Notes: a model not told the origin generated them from the sequence alone. A stretch of DNA of 47,857 bases from Streptomyces sp. G44 (GCF_016905445.1 NZ_JAFEXF010000030.1:1-47857), one strand, 5' to 3'. Positions 23,465 through 32,155 are shown, numbered from the stretch's first letter. Translations and numbers: made by a program.

Positions 23465-24064
23465 TCAGTTCAGGGACGGGTCGTCCGGATAGGTGGCGAT
23501 CATCGCCAGCTCACTGCGCTGGCGCCGGAGCACCGCCCGCCACAGCCGCTCCGGGTCCGGCGAGGAGACGTCCCCCGGCTCGGACTCGACCACGTACCAG
23601 GCGCCGTCCTCCAGCTCCTTCTCCAGCTGGCCGGGCCCCCACCCCGAGTAGCCCGCGAAGATCCGCAGGCTGCCGAGGGCCGGGGAGAGCAGCTCCGGCG
23701 GGGCCTCCAGGTCGACGAGGCCGATCGCGCCGTGCACCCGGCGGAAGCCCACGGGGTCCACGCGACCGGTGCGGTAGCGGATGCCGGACGGCGTGCCCTC
23801 CTCGCCGGGGATCACCGCGACGCCGAGCGCCGAGTCCAGCGAGACGGGGCCGCCCTGGAAGACGACGCCCGGCGCCCCCGCCAGGTCGCCCCAGCCCTCC
23901 AGGATGTCGGCGACGCCGACGGGCGTCGGGCGGTTCAGGACCACGCCGAGCGAGCCCTCCTCGTCGTGGTCGAGGAGCAGCACCACCGCACGGTCGAAAT
24001 TCGGGTCCGCCAGGGCGGGCGCGGCCACGAGCAGCCGCCCTGTGAGCGAGGACACCTCGGTCAT
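23465..24064 (-). CDS. YqgE/AlgH family protein (DUF179)
   Basis: This 199-residue cytosolic protein of unclear function is conserved in bacteria. The family signature is clear: SLTGRLLVAAPALADPNFDRAV at the N-terminus, then GSLGVVLNRPTPV, VFQGGPVSLDSALG and GYSGWGPGQLEKEL. The ATG at 24064 (MTEVSSLTG) is preferred, as it matches the usual actinobacterial start; an ATG 9 bases upstream is possible. It is divergent from murA with about 250 bases between. Involvement in wall or envelope biology is sometimes proposed but not shown by this sequence. Confidence 0.92.
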   Translation of the reverse strand: MTEVSSLTGRLLVAAPALADPNFDRAVVLLLDHDEEGSLGVVLNRPTPVGVADILEGWGDLAGAPGVVFQGGPVSLDSALGVAVIPGEEGTPSGIRYRTGRVDPVGFRRVHGAIGLVDLEAPPELLSPALGSLRIFAGYSGWGPGQLEKELEDGAWYVVESEPGDVSSPDPERLWRAVLRRQRSELAMIATYPDDPSLN

Positions 24065-24317
24065 GGACCACATGATCCCGCATCTTCGCCGTGCGCGGGG
24101 AGCCCATGGCCGTACGCGAGCCGGTGCAGTTCAGGGCGCATGAGAGCGACCGGAGCGCACAGCCTGGGACGGTGACCCGGAGTGTCCGGTTCCGCACGGT
24201 TCGTGTTGTGGCGAACTCATGACCTGTTTTGCGCCCCCTTGGCCTTACGGAAGGGGGGTACGCGGCCATTACGCTTGCCCCTTGTTCCCCCGTCCATCCA
24301 ATCGGAACGCGAGATTC

Positions 24318-25667
24318 ATGACCGTCACCGGCATTGACGATGTACTGCTTGTCCACGGCGGAACCCCGCTGGAGGGCGAGATCCGTGTCCGCGGCGCGAA
24401 GAACCTCGTGCCCAAGGCCATGGTTGCCGCGCTGCTCGGCAGCGCTCCGAGCCGGCTGCGCAATGTCCCGGACATTCGCGACGTGCGCGTCGTACGCGGC
24501 CTGCTCCAGCTGCACGGCGTGACGGTCCGCCCCGGCGAGGAGCCGGGCGAGCTCATCATGGACCCGTCGCACGTCGAGAGCGCCAACGTCGCCGACATCG
24601 ACGCCCACGCCGGCTCGTCGCGGATTCCGATCCTCTTCTGCGGCCCGCTCCTGCACCGCCTCGGGCACGCCTTCATCCCCGGCCTCGGCGGCTGCGACAT
24701 CGGCGGCCGGCCGATCGACTTCCACTTCGAGGTGCTGCGCCAGTTCGGCGCCACCATCGAGAAGCGCGCCGACGGCCAGTACCTGGAGGCCCCGCAGCGC
24801 CTGCGCGGCACCAAGATCCGCCTGCCGTACCCGTCCGTGGGCGCCACCGAGCAGGTCCTGCTCACCGCCGTCCTCGCGGAGGGTGTGACCGAGCTCTCCA
24901 ACGCCGCGGTCGAGCCGGAGATCGAGGACCTGATCTGCGTCCTGCAGAAAATGGGCGCGATCATCGCCATGGACACCGACCGGACCATACGGATCACCGG
25001 TGTCGACAGCCTCGGCGGCTACAACCACCACGCCCTCTCGGACCGCCTGGAGGCCGCCTCCTGGGCTTCCGCGGCCCTGGCGACCGAAGGCAACATCTAC
25101 GTCCGCGGCGCCCAGCAGCGCTCGATGATGACGTTCCTGAACACCTACCGGAAGGTGGGCGGCGCCTTCGAGATCGACGACGAGGGCATCCGCTTCTGGC
25201 ACCCGGGCGGCTCGCTCAACGCGATCGCCCTGGAGACGGACGTGCACCCCGGCTTCCAGACCGACTGGCAGCAGCCGCTCGTCGTGGCGCTGACGCAGGC
25301 CGCGGGCCTGTCCATCGTCCACGAGACGGTCTACGAGTCGCGGCTCGGCTTCACCTCCGCGCTCAACCAGATGGGCGCGCACATCCAGCTCTACCGCGAG
25401 TGCCTGGGCGGCTCCGACTGCCGCTTCGGCCAGCGCAACTTCCTGCACTCGGCGGTCGTCAGCGGCCCCACGAAGCTCCAGGGCGCCGATCTGGTCATCC
25501 CCGACCTGCGCGGCGGCTTCTCGTACCTGATCGCCGCTCTCGCGGCCCAGGGCACCTCCCGCGTCCACGGCATCGACCTGATCAACCGCGGCTACGAGAA
25601 CTTCATGGACAAGCTCCAGGAGCTCGGCGCGAAGGTCGAGCTGCCGAACGGCAAGGCGGCGCTGTAG
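24318..25667 (+). CDS. murA: UDP-N-acetylglucosamine 1-carboxyvinyltransferase
   Basis: MurA transfers enolpyruvate from PEP to UDP-GlcNAc, the first committed step of peptidoglycan synthesis, in the cytoplasm. The protein has 449 residues, slightly longer than E. coli MurA. Lys28 (RGAKNL) corresponds to the substrate-binding Lys22. PGLGGCDIGGRP places a Cys (126) where E. coli Cys115 lies, the fosfomycin target. Asp316 (FQTDWQQP) corresponds to the general base Asp305. The ATG at 24318 starts the conserved MTVTGIDDVLLVHGG. A long bidirectional terminator follows it. A weak promoter must lie in the 250 bases upstream; I could not fix it. Confidence 0.93.
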   Translation: MTVTGIDDVLLVHGGTPLEGEIRVRGAKNLVPKAMVAALLGSAPSRLRNVPDIRDVRVVRGLLQLHGVTVRPGEEPGELIMDPSHVESANVADIDAHAGSSRIPILFCGPLLHRLGHAFIPGLGGCDIGGRPIDFHFEVLRQFGATIEKRADGQYLEAPQRLRGTKIRLPYPSVGATEQVLLTAVLAEGVTELSNAAVEPEIEDLICVLQKMGAIIAMDTDRTIRITGVDSLGGYNHHALSDRLEAASWASAALATEGNIYVRGAQQRSMMTFLNTYRKVGGAFEIDDEGIRFWHPGGSLNAIALETDVHPGFQTDWQQPLVVALTQAAGLSIVHETVYESRLGFTSALNQMGAHIQLYRECLGGSDCRFGQRNFLHSAVVSGPTKLQGADLVIPDLRGGFSYLIAALAAQGTSRVHGIDLINRGYENFMDKLQELGAKVELPNGKAAL

Positions 25668-25692
25668 GCGCCCTCAGCGCGTCAGCGCATGG

Positions 25693-25729
25693 GAAAGGGG
25701 CGGTCACCCGGTGGGTGACCGCCCCTTTC
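25693..25729. terminator. Bidirectional terminator between murA and hup
   Basis: GAAAGGGGCGGTCACCC (25693-25709) and GGGTGACCGCCCCTTTC (25713-25729) form a perfect 17-pair stem with a 3-base loop. TTT lies at one end and AAA at the other, serving both convergent genes. Confidence 0.9.
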
Positions 25730-25744
25730 AGCTGCTCAGGGTCT

Positions 25745-26026
25745 TTACTTCCCCTTGGCCGCTTCCTTCAGCTTGGAACCAGCCGAAACCTTGACGCTGT
25801 AACCGGCGGGGATGTTGATCGGCTCGCCGGTCTGCGGGTTACGGGCGGTGCGAGCGGCACGGTGGGTGCGCTCGAAGGTCAGGAAGCCGGGGATGGTGAC
25901 CTTCTCGTCGCCCTTGGCAACGATCTCGCCGACGGTCTCGGCGAACGCGGCCAGCACGGCGTCGGCGTCCTTGCGGGTCACCTCGGCGCGGTCGGCCAGC
26001 GCGGCCACCAGCTCACTGCGGTTCAT
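25745..26026 (-). CDS. hup: HU-family DNA-binding protein
   Basis: This 93-residue histone-like nucleoid protein binds and bends DNA as a dimer. It begins MNRSELVAALADRAEVTRKD. The beta-arm region reads ARTARNPQTGEPINIPAG, with the intercalating Pro in the RNPQTG segment, and it ends KLKEAAKGK. It is the short (HupA-type) HU of Streptomyces, without the long Lys-rich tail of HupS. The upstream 230 bases to the malic enzyme gene should carry its promoter; nothing else is seen there. Confidence 0.96.
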   Translation of the reverse strand: MNRSELVAALADRAEVTRKDADAVLAAFAETVGEIVAKGDEKVTIPGFLTFERTHRAARTARNPQTGEPINIPAGYSVKVSAGSKLKEAAKGK

Positions 26027-26256
26027 GTTTGTACTCCCGTGTTCTTTTGCCGTTGAGGCGTGATCGAAGCCGATGCTGCCAGGGTCCTCGGACAGTCCCC
26101 GGACCCGGGTCTTACGTCAGACCCTCGCGCCCGATTACGCATCCTGCCCCCACCTGCGGCGGGAAAGCCAATCCGGCACCCTCCGAAGGGCCGCAGGGCC
26201 ATGGTCCGCCACCCTAAAGGGGCGTTTACGACCCGGCGTCCCGCGACGCGCCGAGG

Positions 26257-27690
26257 TCAGGCGGACGTGGGACCCGTCACAGCGGCGCCCGCGGCCTTGG
26301 CCGCGGTGCGCACCGCACCGGCCACGGCGCCCGCGACCTTGTCGTTGAAGACGCTGGGGATGATGTAGTTGCGGTTCAGCTCGTCCTCGGCGACGACGTC
26401 GGCGAGGGCGCCCGCGGCGGCCAGCATCATCTCCGTGTTGACCGTACGTGACTGGGCGTCGAGCAGGCCGCGGAAGACGCCCGGGAAGACCAGGACGTTG
26501 TTGATCTGGTTCGGGAAGTCCGAGCGGCCGGTGGCCACGACCTCCGCCGTCTGACGGGCGATCGCCGGGTCGACCTCGGGGTCCGGGTTCGCGAGCGCGA
26601 ACACGATGGCGCCGTCGGCCATGGCCGCGACGTCGTCGCCGTTGAGCACGTTCGGGGCCGAGACGCCGATGAAGACGTCGGCGCCGACCACGGCCTCCTT
26701 GAGGGTGCCCGTGAGGCCCTCGGGGTTGGTGTTGTCGGCGATCCAGCGCAGCGGCGAGTCGACGTCGTGGGAGACCAGGTCCTCGCGGTCGGCGTGCACG
26801 ACGCCGTGGATGTCGGCCACCACGGCGTTCTTGACGCCCGCGGCGAGCAGCAGCTTCAGGATGGCCGTACCGGCCGCGCCGGCGCCCGACATGACCACGC
26901 GCACGTCGCCGATGCCCTTGCCCACCACGCGCAGGGCGTTGGTGAGCGCGGCGAGGACGACGATCGCGGTGCCGTGCTGGTCGTCGTGGAAGACGGGGAT
27001 GTCCAGCGCCTCGCGCAGCCGGGCCTCGATCTCGAAGCAGCGGGGCGCGGAGATGTCCTCCAGGTTGATGCCCGCGAAGCCGGGGGCGATCGCCTTGACG
27101 ATCTCGACGATGGCGTCGGTGTCCTGGGTGTCCAGGCACAGCGGCCAGGCGTCGATGCCGGCGAAGCGCTTGAAGAGGGCCGCCTTGCCCTCCATGACCG
27201 GCAGCGCGGCCTTCGGGCCGATGTTGCCGAGGCCGAGGACGGCCGAGCCGTCCGTTACGACCGCAACGGAGTTGCGCTTGATGGTGAGGCGGCGCGCGTC
27301 CTCGGGGTTCTCGGCGATCGCCATGCAGACCCGGGCGACACCCGGGGTGTAGATCATGGAGAGGTCGTCACGGTTCCTGATGGGGTGCTTGGACGCCATC
27401 TCGATCTTGCCGCCGAGGTGCATCAGGAAGGTTCGGTCGGAGACCTTGCCGAGGGTCACGCCCTCGATCGTGCGCAGCTGCTCGACGATCTCGTCGGCGT
27501 GCGTGGTGGAGGACGCCGCGATCGTCACGTCGATCCGCAGCATCTCGTGGCCGGAGGCCGTGACGTCGAGGCCGGTGACCGAGCCCCCGGATGACTCGAC
27601 GGCCGTGGTGAGCTGGGAGACCGCTGTTCCGCTCGCGGGCACCTCCAGCCGGACCGTCATCGAGTAGGAGACGCTGGGCGCCGTTGCCAT
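26257..27690 (-). CDS. NAD(P)-dependent malic enzyme with N-terminal ACT domain
   Basis: The enzyme decarboxylates malate to pyruvate with reduction of NAD(P). The protein has 477 residues. Residues 1-85 form an ACT-like regulatory domain (SYSMTVRLEVPASGTAVSQL ... DVTASGHEMLRIDVTI). The catalytic part starts near 95. It includes the conserved Tyr in SMIYTPGVARVC, Lys in GKAALFKRFAGID, NLEDISAPRCFEIE and FHDDQHGTAIV (metal ligands), and the Rossmann motif SGAGAAGTAI. The ACT domain suggests allosteric control by a small molecule. A structured RNA candidate with its own terminator lies about 170 bases upstream on the same strand and could act as a leader. Confidence 0.92.
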   Translation of the reverse strand: MATAPSVSYSMTVRLEVPASGTAVSQLTTAVESSGGSVTGLDVTASGHEMLRIDVTIAASSTTHADEIVEQLRTIEGVTLGKVSDRTFLMHLGGKIEMASKHPIRNRDDLSMIYTPGVARVCMAIAENPEDARRLTIKRNSVAVVTDGSAVLGLGNIGPKAALPVMEGKAALFKRFAGIDAWPLCLDTQDTDAIVEIVKAIAPGFAGINLEDISAPRCFEIEARLREALDIPVFHDDQHGTAIVVLAALTNALRVVGKGIGDVRVVMSGAGAAGTAILKLLLAAGVKNAVVADIHGVVHADREDLVSHDVDSPLRWIADNTNPEGLTGTLKEAVVGADVFIGVSAPNVLNGDDVAAMADGAIVFALANPDPEVDPAIARQTAEVVATGRSDFPNQINNVLVFPGVFRGLLDAQSRTVNTEMMLAAAGALADVVAEDELNRNYIIPSVFNDKVAGAVAGAVRTAAKAAGAAVTGPTSA

Positions 27691-27777
27691 GGCCGACTTC
27701 CTCTGCTTTCACCTTGTAGCTCTTGCCGTCCGATGGTCGCACCTACCGCCGGGTACGTGGTAGCCGCCCCGGATTGA

Positions 27778-27837
27778 GAACGTTTTGTTCACCGGCCGGC
27801 GCCGCGCACCGGGATGCGATTTCGGAAACTTGTTTCC
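27778..27837. promoter_or_regulatory. Two inverted repeats upstream of the malic enzyme gene
   Basis: GGAAAC (27824-27829), TT, GTTTCC (27832-27837) is one near-perfect palindrome. GAAC (27778-27781), five bases, GTTC (27787-27790) is another. Both lie between the RNA terminator and the ATG of the malic enzyme gene and are candidate operator sites. Confidence 0.35.
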
Positions 27838-27856
27838 ACCATACGAGAAGTTGGGG

Positions 27857-27998
27857 GAAACAGAAAGAGGCCCACGTCACGTGGTGACGTGGGCCTCTCT
27901 CATCCGTTCATGACACCGACCCGCCATGCTCGCCTCGCGGCAAGTGGTCGCTCGTAGCGACGAAGGTTGGGCCCGGGGGCTTGGATCGGGCCGGTGCC
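27857..27998 (-). ncRNA. Candidate structured sRNA or leader RNA between helD and malic enzyme genes
   Basis: A minus-strand transcript of about 140 bases is predicted from a promoter at 28005-28032 to a strong terminator at 27866-27898. Folding by eye gives an outer stem GGCACCG (27998-27992) with CGGTGTC (27918-27912), one pair being G-U. It encloses three hairpins: GGCCCG/CGGGCC (27992-27987 with 27975-27970), GTCGC-loop-GCGAC (27961-27957 with 27951-27947) and GCC-GCGA-GGC, a GNRA tetraloop (27941-27932). It could be an sRNA or an attenuated leader of the malic enzyme gene. I recall, unverified, an S. coelicolor sRNA reported near this locus (scr2952). Confidence 0.55.
27866..27898 (-). 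terminator. Strong terminator of the candidate RNA
   Basis: AGAGGCCCACGTCAC and GTGACGTGGGCCTCT form a perfect 15-pair stem with a 3-base loop. On the minus strand the stem is followed by TTTCTGTTT. It lies after helD and about 175 bases before the malic enzyme start. Confidence 0.88.
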
Positions 27999-28004
27999 AC
28001 ATCC

Positions 28005-28032
28005 AAGGTAACAAACGATCCCCGTAAGGCAA
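28005..28032 (-). promoter_or_regulatory. Predicted promoter of the candidate RNA
   Basis: On the minus strand TTGCCT (28032-28027) is followed after 16 bases by TACCTT (28010-28005). The predicted start is about 27998, at the first base of the outer RNA stem. It lies in the gap after the helD stop. Confidence 0.45.
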
Positions 28033-28079
28033 TTCCCGTCCCGTGAACTCCCCGGGAACTCCGTCGGTCGGGAACCCCG

Positions 28080-30476
28080 TCAGTCCCGGAGCAGGTCCGG
28101 CACGCCCTGCGCGTCGGGGTCGTCCCGCTCGCCCGACAGGACGGTCAGCTGCTGCGTCGCGCGCGTCAGCGCCACGTACAGCACCCGCAGGCCCGCCGGG
28201 GACTCGTCGGCGATCTCCGCGGGCGAGACGACGATCGTGGCGTCGTACTCCAGGCCCTTGGCCTCCAGGCTGCCGAGCGCCACCACCCTCCCCCAGTCTC
28301 GGCTTCGCTCGCCCGGGGGGACCCCCATCCCGAGCCCGGCCAGCCAGCGGGCCGCCTGCTCGCGGCGGTTCATCGCGACGACCACGCCGACCGTGCCGCT
28401 CACCCGCTCCAGGAGCAGCGCCGCCTCCTCCCGTACGGACGCGCCGAGGTCCCCGCCGCGCACGACCTTGAAGCGGGGCTCCACGCCGGTCGAGCGGACC
28501 GCCGAGGGCGACTCGGCGCCCGGCATCGCGAGCGCCAGGACCCGGGCGGCCACCTCGGCGATCTCGGCCGGGTTGCGGTAGTTCACGGTGAGCGTGAAGC
28601 GGCGGCGGGGGCGGGTGCCGAGCGCCTCGTCGCGGGCCGCGGCCGCCTCGTCGGGGTCCGACCACGAGGACTGCGCCGGGTCGCCGACGACCGTCCAGGT
28701 GGCGTGCCGGCCGCGGCGGCCGACCATGCGCCACTGCATGGGGGTGAGATCCTGCGCCTCGTCGACGATGACGTGGGCGTACTCGGTGCGCTCCGCCGCC
28801 AGGCGTTCGGCGCGCTCGCGCTGGGACTCCTCGCGCTGCGGCATCAGCTCTTCGAGGCCGGTGAGCAGGTCGAGGGGGTCCAGTTCCTTCTTCTTGCGGG
28901 GCCGGTGCGGCGTGCCGAGGATCGCCTGGAGCTCGTCGAGGAGCGCCACGTCGTGCACGGACAGGGCGTCCCGTCTGAGGGACCGGGCGACCTTGCGGAC
29001 CTCGCCGGGGTTCAGGACGCGGCGGGCCCAGCGGCCCAGGCGCCGCTCGTCGCCCATCGCGGCGAGGACCGCGCGCGGGGTCAGCTCGGGCCACCAGGCG
29101 TCCAGGAAGCGGATGAAGGCGTCCTCGGAGGTGATGTCGTCGTCGAAGGAGGAGCGCAGCTCGGCGGCGAGTTCCGGGTCGGAGTGGCGGCCCGCGGCCC
29201 CGGACTGCGCCCACAGGGCGTCCAGGAGGAGCTTGCGGGCGCGGGGGCGCAGCAGGTTGACGGGGGCGGTGCCGCCGAGGGCGTTGCGGCGGATGCGGTT
29301 GAGTTGCTCGGCGTCCAGTTCGAGGCGGCGCCCGAAGGCGACGACGCGCAGCCGCGTGGGGGCGCCCTGGGGCCGCCCGGCCTCCGGCTCCGGATCGTCG
29401 CCGAAGGCCAGCTGCTCGTCGCGGGGTGCCCCGGGCCCGGCCTGTACGCCCTCCAGCGCGCCCCGGGCCGCCTTGCGCAGCACGTGCAGCATCCGCGAGG
29501 ACCCCTTGACGCGGGCCACCGCCGGGGAGTCGTAGACCGTGGCCTCGACGCCGTCGACCAGGGAGCCGACGGCGCGGATCGCCACCTGACCCTCCTCGCC
29601 GAGGGAGGGCAGGACGCCCTCCGTGTAGGCGACCAGGAGCGGGGTCGGGGAGACGATGAGGATGCCGCCCGCGTACCGGCGGCGGTCCTGGTAGAGGAGG
29701 TACGCGGCGCGGTGCAGCGCCACCGCCGTCTTGCCGGTGCCGGGGCCGCCCTCCACGTACGTCACGGACGCGGCGGGCGCGCGGATCACCATGTCCTGCT
29801 CGGCCTGGATGGACGCCACGATGTCCCGCATGGTGTGGCTGCGGGCCTGCCCGAGCGCGGCCATCAGCGCGCCGTCCCCGATCACCGGCAGCTCCTCGCC
29901 GTCGAGGTAGGCGGTGATCTCCGGGCGCATCAGGTCGTCCTCCACGCCGAGGACCTTGCGGCCCTTGGAGCGGATGACGCGGCGGCGCACGACCCGGCCC
30001 GGGTCGACCGGTGTCGAGCGGTAGAAGGGAGCGGCGGCGGGCGCGCGCCAGTCGATGACGAGCGGGGAGTAGTCCGCGTCCAGGACGCCGATGCGGCCGA
30101 TGTGCAGCGTCTCGGCGATCTCGGCCGTGTTGTGCTCCGTGATCACGCCCTCGGCGGGCTCCACGGCCGTGTACGCGCCGTCGGGCCCCTTCTTGCCGTC
30201 CTTGCCCCGGAGCAGGTCGATGCGGCCGAAGAGGAAGTCCTCGAACTCGTTGTTGAGCCGGTTGAGATGGACGCCGGCGCGGAAGACCTGCGCGTCGCGC
30301 TCGGCGAGCGCGCCCGGCGTACCGACCTGGGAGCGCTTCGCGGCGTCGTTCATGAGGAACTCGGCCTCGTGGATCTTTTCCTCGAGACGTCGGTAGACCT
30401 GGTCGAGATGGTCCTGTTCGACGCTGATCTCCCGGTCGCGTGTGCCTGGCGGCTTCACTGCGTTCACGTCGGCCAC
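28080..30476 (-). CDS. helD: HelD-family RNA polymerase-associated helicase-like protein
   Basis: This 798-residue UvrD/Rep-like protein is of the actinobacterial HelD class, which binds RNA polymerase and removes it from stalled complexes (family knowledge). The N-terminal coiled coil (ISVEQDHLDQVYRRLEEKIH) is of the kind that enters the secondary channel. Walker A GGPGTGKT lies at 243-250, and Walker B VIVDEAQDL is near residue 570, followed by VVGDPAQSSW. The C-terminal 2A/2B-like part has LGSLEAKGLEYD and VALTRATQQL. GTG at 30476 is preferred, with GAAAGGGG just upstream. I see no rifamycin-associated element upstream, so this is more like housekeeping HelD than inducible HelR. Confidence 0.9.
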   Translation of the reverse strand: MADVNAVKPPGTRDREISVEQDHLDQVYRRLEEKIHEAEFLMNDAAKRSQVGTPGALAERDAQVFRAGVHLNRLNNEFEDFLFGRIDLLRGKDGKKGPDGAYTAVEPAEGVITEHNTAEIAETLHIGRIGVLDADYSPLVIDWRAPAAAPFYRSTPVDPGRVVRRRVIRSKGRKVLGVEDDLMRPEITAYLDGEELPVIGDGALMAALGQARSHTMRDIVASIQAEQDMVIRAPAASVTYVEGGPGTGKTAVALHRAAYLLYQDRRRYAGGILIVSPTPLLVAYTEGVLPSLGEEGQVAIRAVGSLVDGVEATVYDSPAVARVKGSSRMLHVLRKAARGALEGVQAGPGAPRDEQLAFGDDPEPEAGRPQGAPTRLRVVAFGRRLELDAEQLNRIRRNALGGTAPVNLLRPRARKLLLDALWAQSGAAGRHSDPELAAELRSSFDDDITSEDAFIRFLDAWWPELTPRAVLAAMGDERRLGRWARRVLNPGEVRKVARSLRRDALSVHDVALLDELQAILGTPHRPRKKKELDPLDLLTGLEELMPQREESQRERAERLAAERTEYAHVIVDEAQDLTPMQWRMVGRRGRHATWTVVGDPAQSSWSDPDEAAAARDEALGTRPRRRFTLTVNYRNPAEIAEVAARVLALAMPGAESPSAVRSTGVEPRFKVVRGGDLGASVREEAALLLERVSGTVGVVVAMNRREQAARWLAGLGMGVPPGERSRDWGRVVALGSLEAKGLEYDATIVVSPAEIADESPAGLRVLYVALTRATQQLTVLSGERDDPDAQGVPDLLRD

Positions 30477-30562
30477 CGAGGCCCCTTTCAAGCGTGCTGC
30501 TGCCCCTGTTGAGCAGCCGTCCACCGTACGCGAAAGGGACCGTGCTTGTGCACCGGGCCGCG

Positions 30563-31366
30563 CTACACGTCCACCTCGACCAGGCGGTCGCCGTCGAACG
30601 TCGTCACCTCGAAGCGGTCGATGTCGTTGCGGTCCATGGCGGCGCCCCCGTGGACGTACAGCGGCCCGCGCGCCCACTTGTCCGGGCTGTCCTTGATGCC
30701 GTAGCCCCACTTGGGCACGGACCAGCTGGTGACCGTCTCCTTCGTGCCGTCCTTGCCGACCGCGACGAGTGAGCACTTGAGCGGGCCCTTGACGTTCTTC
30801 AGCTCCAGGACGGCGTGGGTGCCCCAGGTCTTCTTCTCCGTGCCGACGGTGGCGCTGACCTTGGTCGCCGGGTCGGTGGCCGCCGTCTTCTCGTCCATGT
30901 GGTGGAAGAAGGCGTCCTCGGCGGGGCTGGTGGGGTGCGGGTCGGCGGCGAGGTCGTCCGGTCCGCCGCCGTCGCCGTCACCGGTCACCGCGAGGACGGT
31001 GAGGGGGCCGCCGACGATCAGCGCGACCGCCGCCGCGACCAGGAGCAGGCCGCGCCTGCGCCGCCGCTCGCGCGTGCGCGACACCTCGCCGATGAGGCGG
31101 TCGGCGAGGCGCGGGCCGGGTCGCGCGGCGAGCGGTTCGCCGGTCTCCGGTGTGCCGCGCCCGCCGGGGAGGTCGGCGAGCGCCGCGAGCATCGGCTCCA
31201 CGGCGGAGAACTCCTCCAGCTGCCGCGCGCAGGGCTCGCAGCCCGCGAGGTGCGCCTCGAACCAGGCGCGCTCCGCCTCGTCCAGGACGCCGAGGGCGTA
31301 GGCGCCGACGGCCTCGTGGACGCTGCCGTCCTGCCACGCGCCCTGCTGGTCGTAGAACCCGGTCAT
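30563..31366 (-). CDS. Membrane anti-sigma factor with zinc-finger (partner of the ECF sigma factor)
   Basis: The 267-residue protein has a cytoplasmic anti-sigma domain with the zinc motif HLAGCEPC (His39, Cys43, Cys46, plus His17 in VHEAVG). One transmembrane helix lies at about 106-128, followed by a 135-residue extracytoplasmic sensor region. The start ATG overlaps the sigma factor stop (ATGA), the standard arrangement. It should hold the sigma factor at the membrane until regulated proteolysis releases it. By position this corresponds to the S. coelicolor anti-SigU protein (recall, not verified). Confidence 0.9.
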   Translation of the reverse strand: MTGFYDQQGAWQDGSVHEAVGAYALGVLDEAERAWFEAHLAGCEPCARQLEEFSAVEPMLAALADLPGGRGTPETGEPLAARPGPRLADRLIGEVSRTRERRRRRGLLLVAAAVALIVGGPLTVLAVTGDGDGGGPDDLAADPHPTSPAEDAFFHHMDEKTAATDPATKVSATVGTEKKTWGTHAVLELKNVKGPLKCSLVAVGKDGTKETVTSWSVPKWGYGIKDSPDKWARGPLYVHGGAAMDRNDIDRFEVTTFDGDRLVEVDV

Positions 31367-31938
31367 GCCTGCACCCCCCGCTCCTCCAGTGCGAGCTTCA
31401 TCGAGCGAAGCGCGTAGAAGACCCGTGAGCGGACCGTGCCGCTGGGGATGCCCAGCGTCGCGGCCGCCTCATTGACCGTACGCCCCTTGAAGTACGTTTC
31501 GACAAGTACCTCCCGGTGCGCGGGAGTCAGGTCCTCCAGGGCGTCGGAGAGCGTCATCAGCCACAGTGCCTTGTCGATCTCGTCCTCCGCGGGGATGACC
31601 TCCAGCGGCGACGGATCGACCTCCTGCGGCCGGGCCTGCCGGCTGCGGTGGCCGTCGATGACGATGCGCCGGGCGACCGTCACCAGCCAGGGGCGTACCG
31701 AGCCGGTCGCCCGGTTGAGCTGACCGGCGTTCTTCCAGGCACGGATGAGCGTTTCCTGCACCACGTCCTCGGCGCGCTGCCGGTCCCCCGCGACCAGCCG
31801 CAGCACGTACGCGAGCAGCGGTCCCGCGTGCTCGCGGTAGAGCGCGCGCATCAGTTCCTCGTCCGGCCCCGGCGGGCGCCCGAGACGGTGCCGGGGCGGC
31901 CGCGGTCGTTCATCGGCCACAGCGGAATCCTTGCGCAC
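31363..31938 (-). CDS. sigU: ECF RNA polymerase sigma factor (SigU-like)
   Basis: The 191-residue protein contains sigma region 2 (about 28-95: GPLLAYVLRLVAGDRQRAED, then VVQETLIRAWKNAG) and region 4 (about 133-183: LEDLTPAHREVLVETYFKGR and GIPSGTVRSRVFYALRSMK). Both are typical of ECF sigma factors. GTG at 31938 lies 5 bases after GGAGG. It is coupled to the downstream membrane anti-sigma gene. By gene order it matches SigU of S. coelicolor, whose deregulation affects secretion and development; orthology is inferred from order only. Confidence 0.88.
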   Translation of the reverse strand: MRKDSAVADERPRPPRHRLGRPPGPDEELMRALYREHAGPLLAYVLRLVAGDRQRAEDVVQETLIRAWKNAGQLNRATGSVRPWLVTVARRIVIDGHRSRQARPQEVDPSPLEVIPAEDEIDKALWLMTLSDALEDLTPAHREVLVETYFKGRTVNEAAATLGIPSGTVRSRVFYALRSMKLALEERGVQA

Positions 31939-32155
31939 GTCTGCCTCCGGTGTCCGCGCTTCGGGCGGGTCGGGTGGGTCTCATGACGGAGGTACGTACG
32001 GGGGGTGCGGGGTGTTCAACGGCGTGGGGCGCGGGGCGGTCCGGGGGCCGGGCGCGACGGCGCGGGACCCGGGGTGTTCCAAGCCGTCCGGCGCGGGGCC
32101 GGTCCAGGCACGGGCGGGGATCCCGGCGCTCGACACCCCGCTGTCGACGGCGGGT

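Noticed and set aside
27850..27949. Leader peptide MAGRCHERMREAHVTT overlapping the RNA terminator
   Set aside because: It has no Shine-Dalgarno sequence and no run of regulatory codons, and its end is dictated by the terminator stem. It is kept only as a possibility, not as a gene.
27857..28010. Similarity of the candidate RNA to SAM-I/SAM-IV riboswitches (GGCCCGAT, AAGCCCCCGGG, CAACC blocks)
   Set aside because: Only short GC-rich pieces resemble the consensus. The order of stems, the kink-turn and the core junction bases do not match, and no methionine gene is nearby.
30477..30562. Rifamycin-associated element upstream of helD
   Set aside because: No GGGGCTTGC-type palindrome is present between the helD start and the anti-sigma gene, so inducible HelR-type control is not supported.
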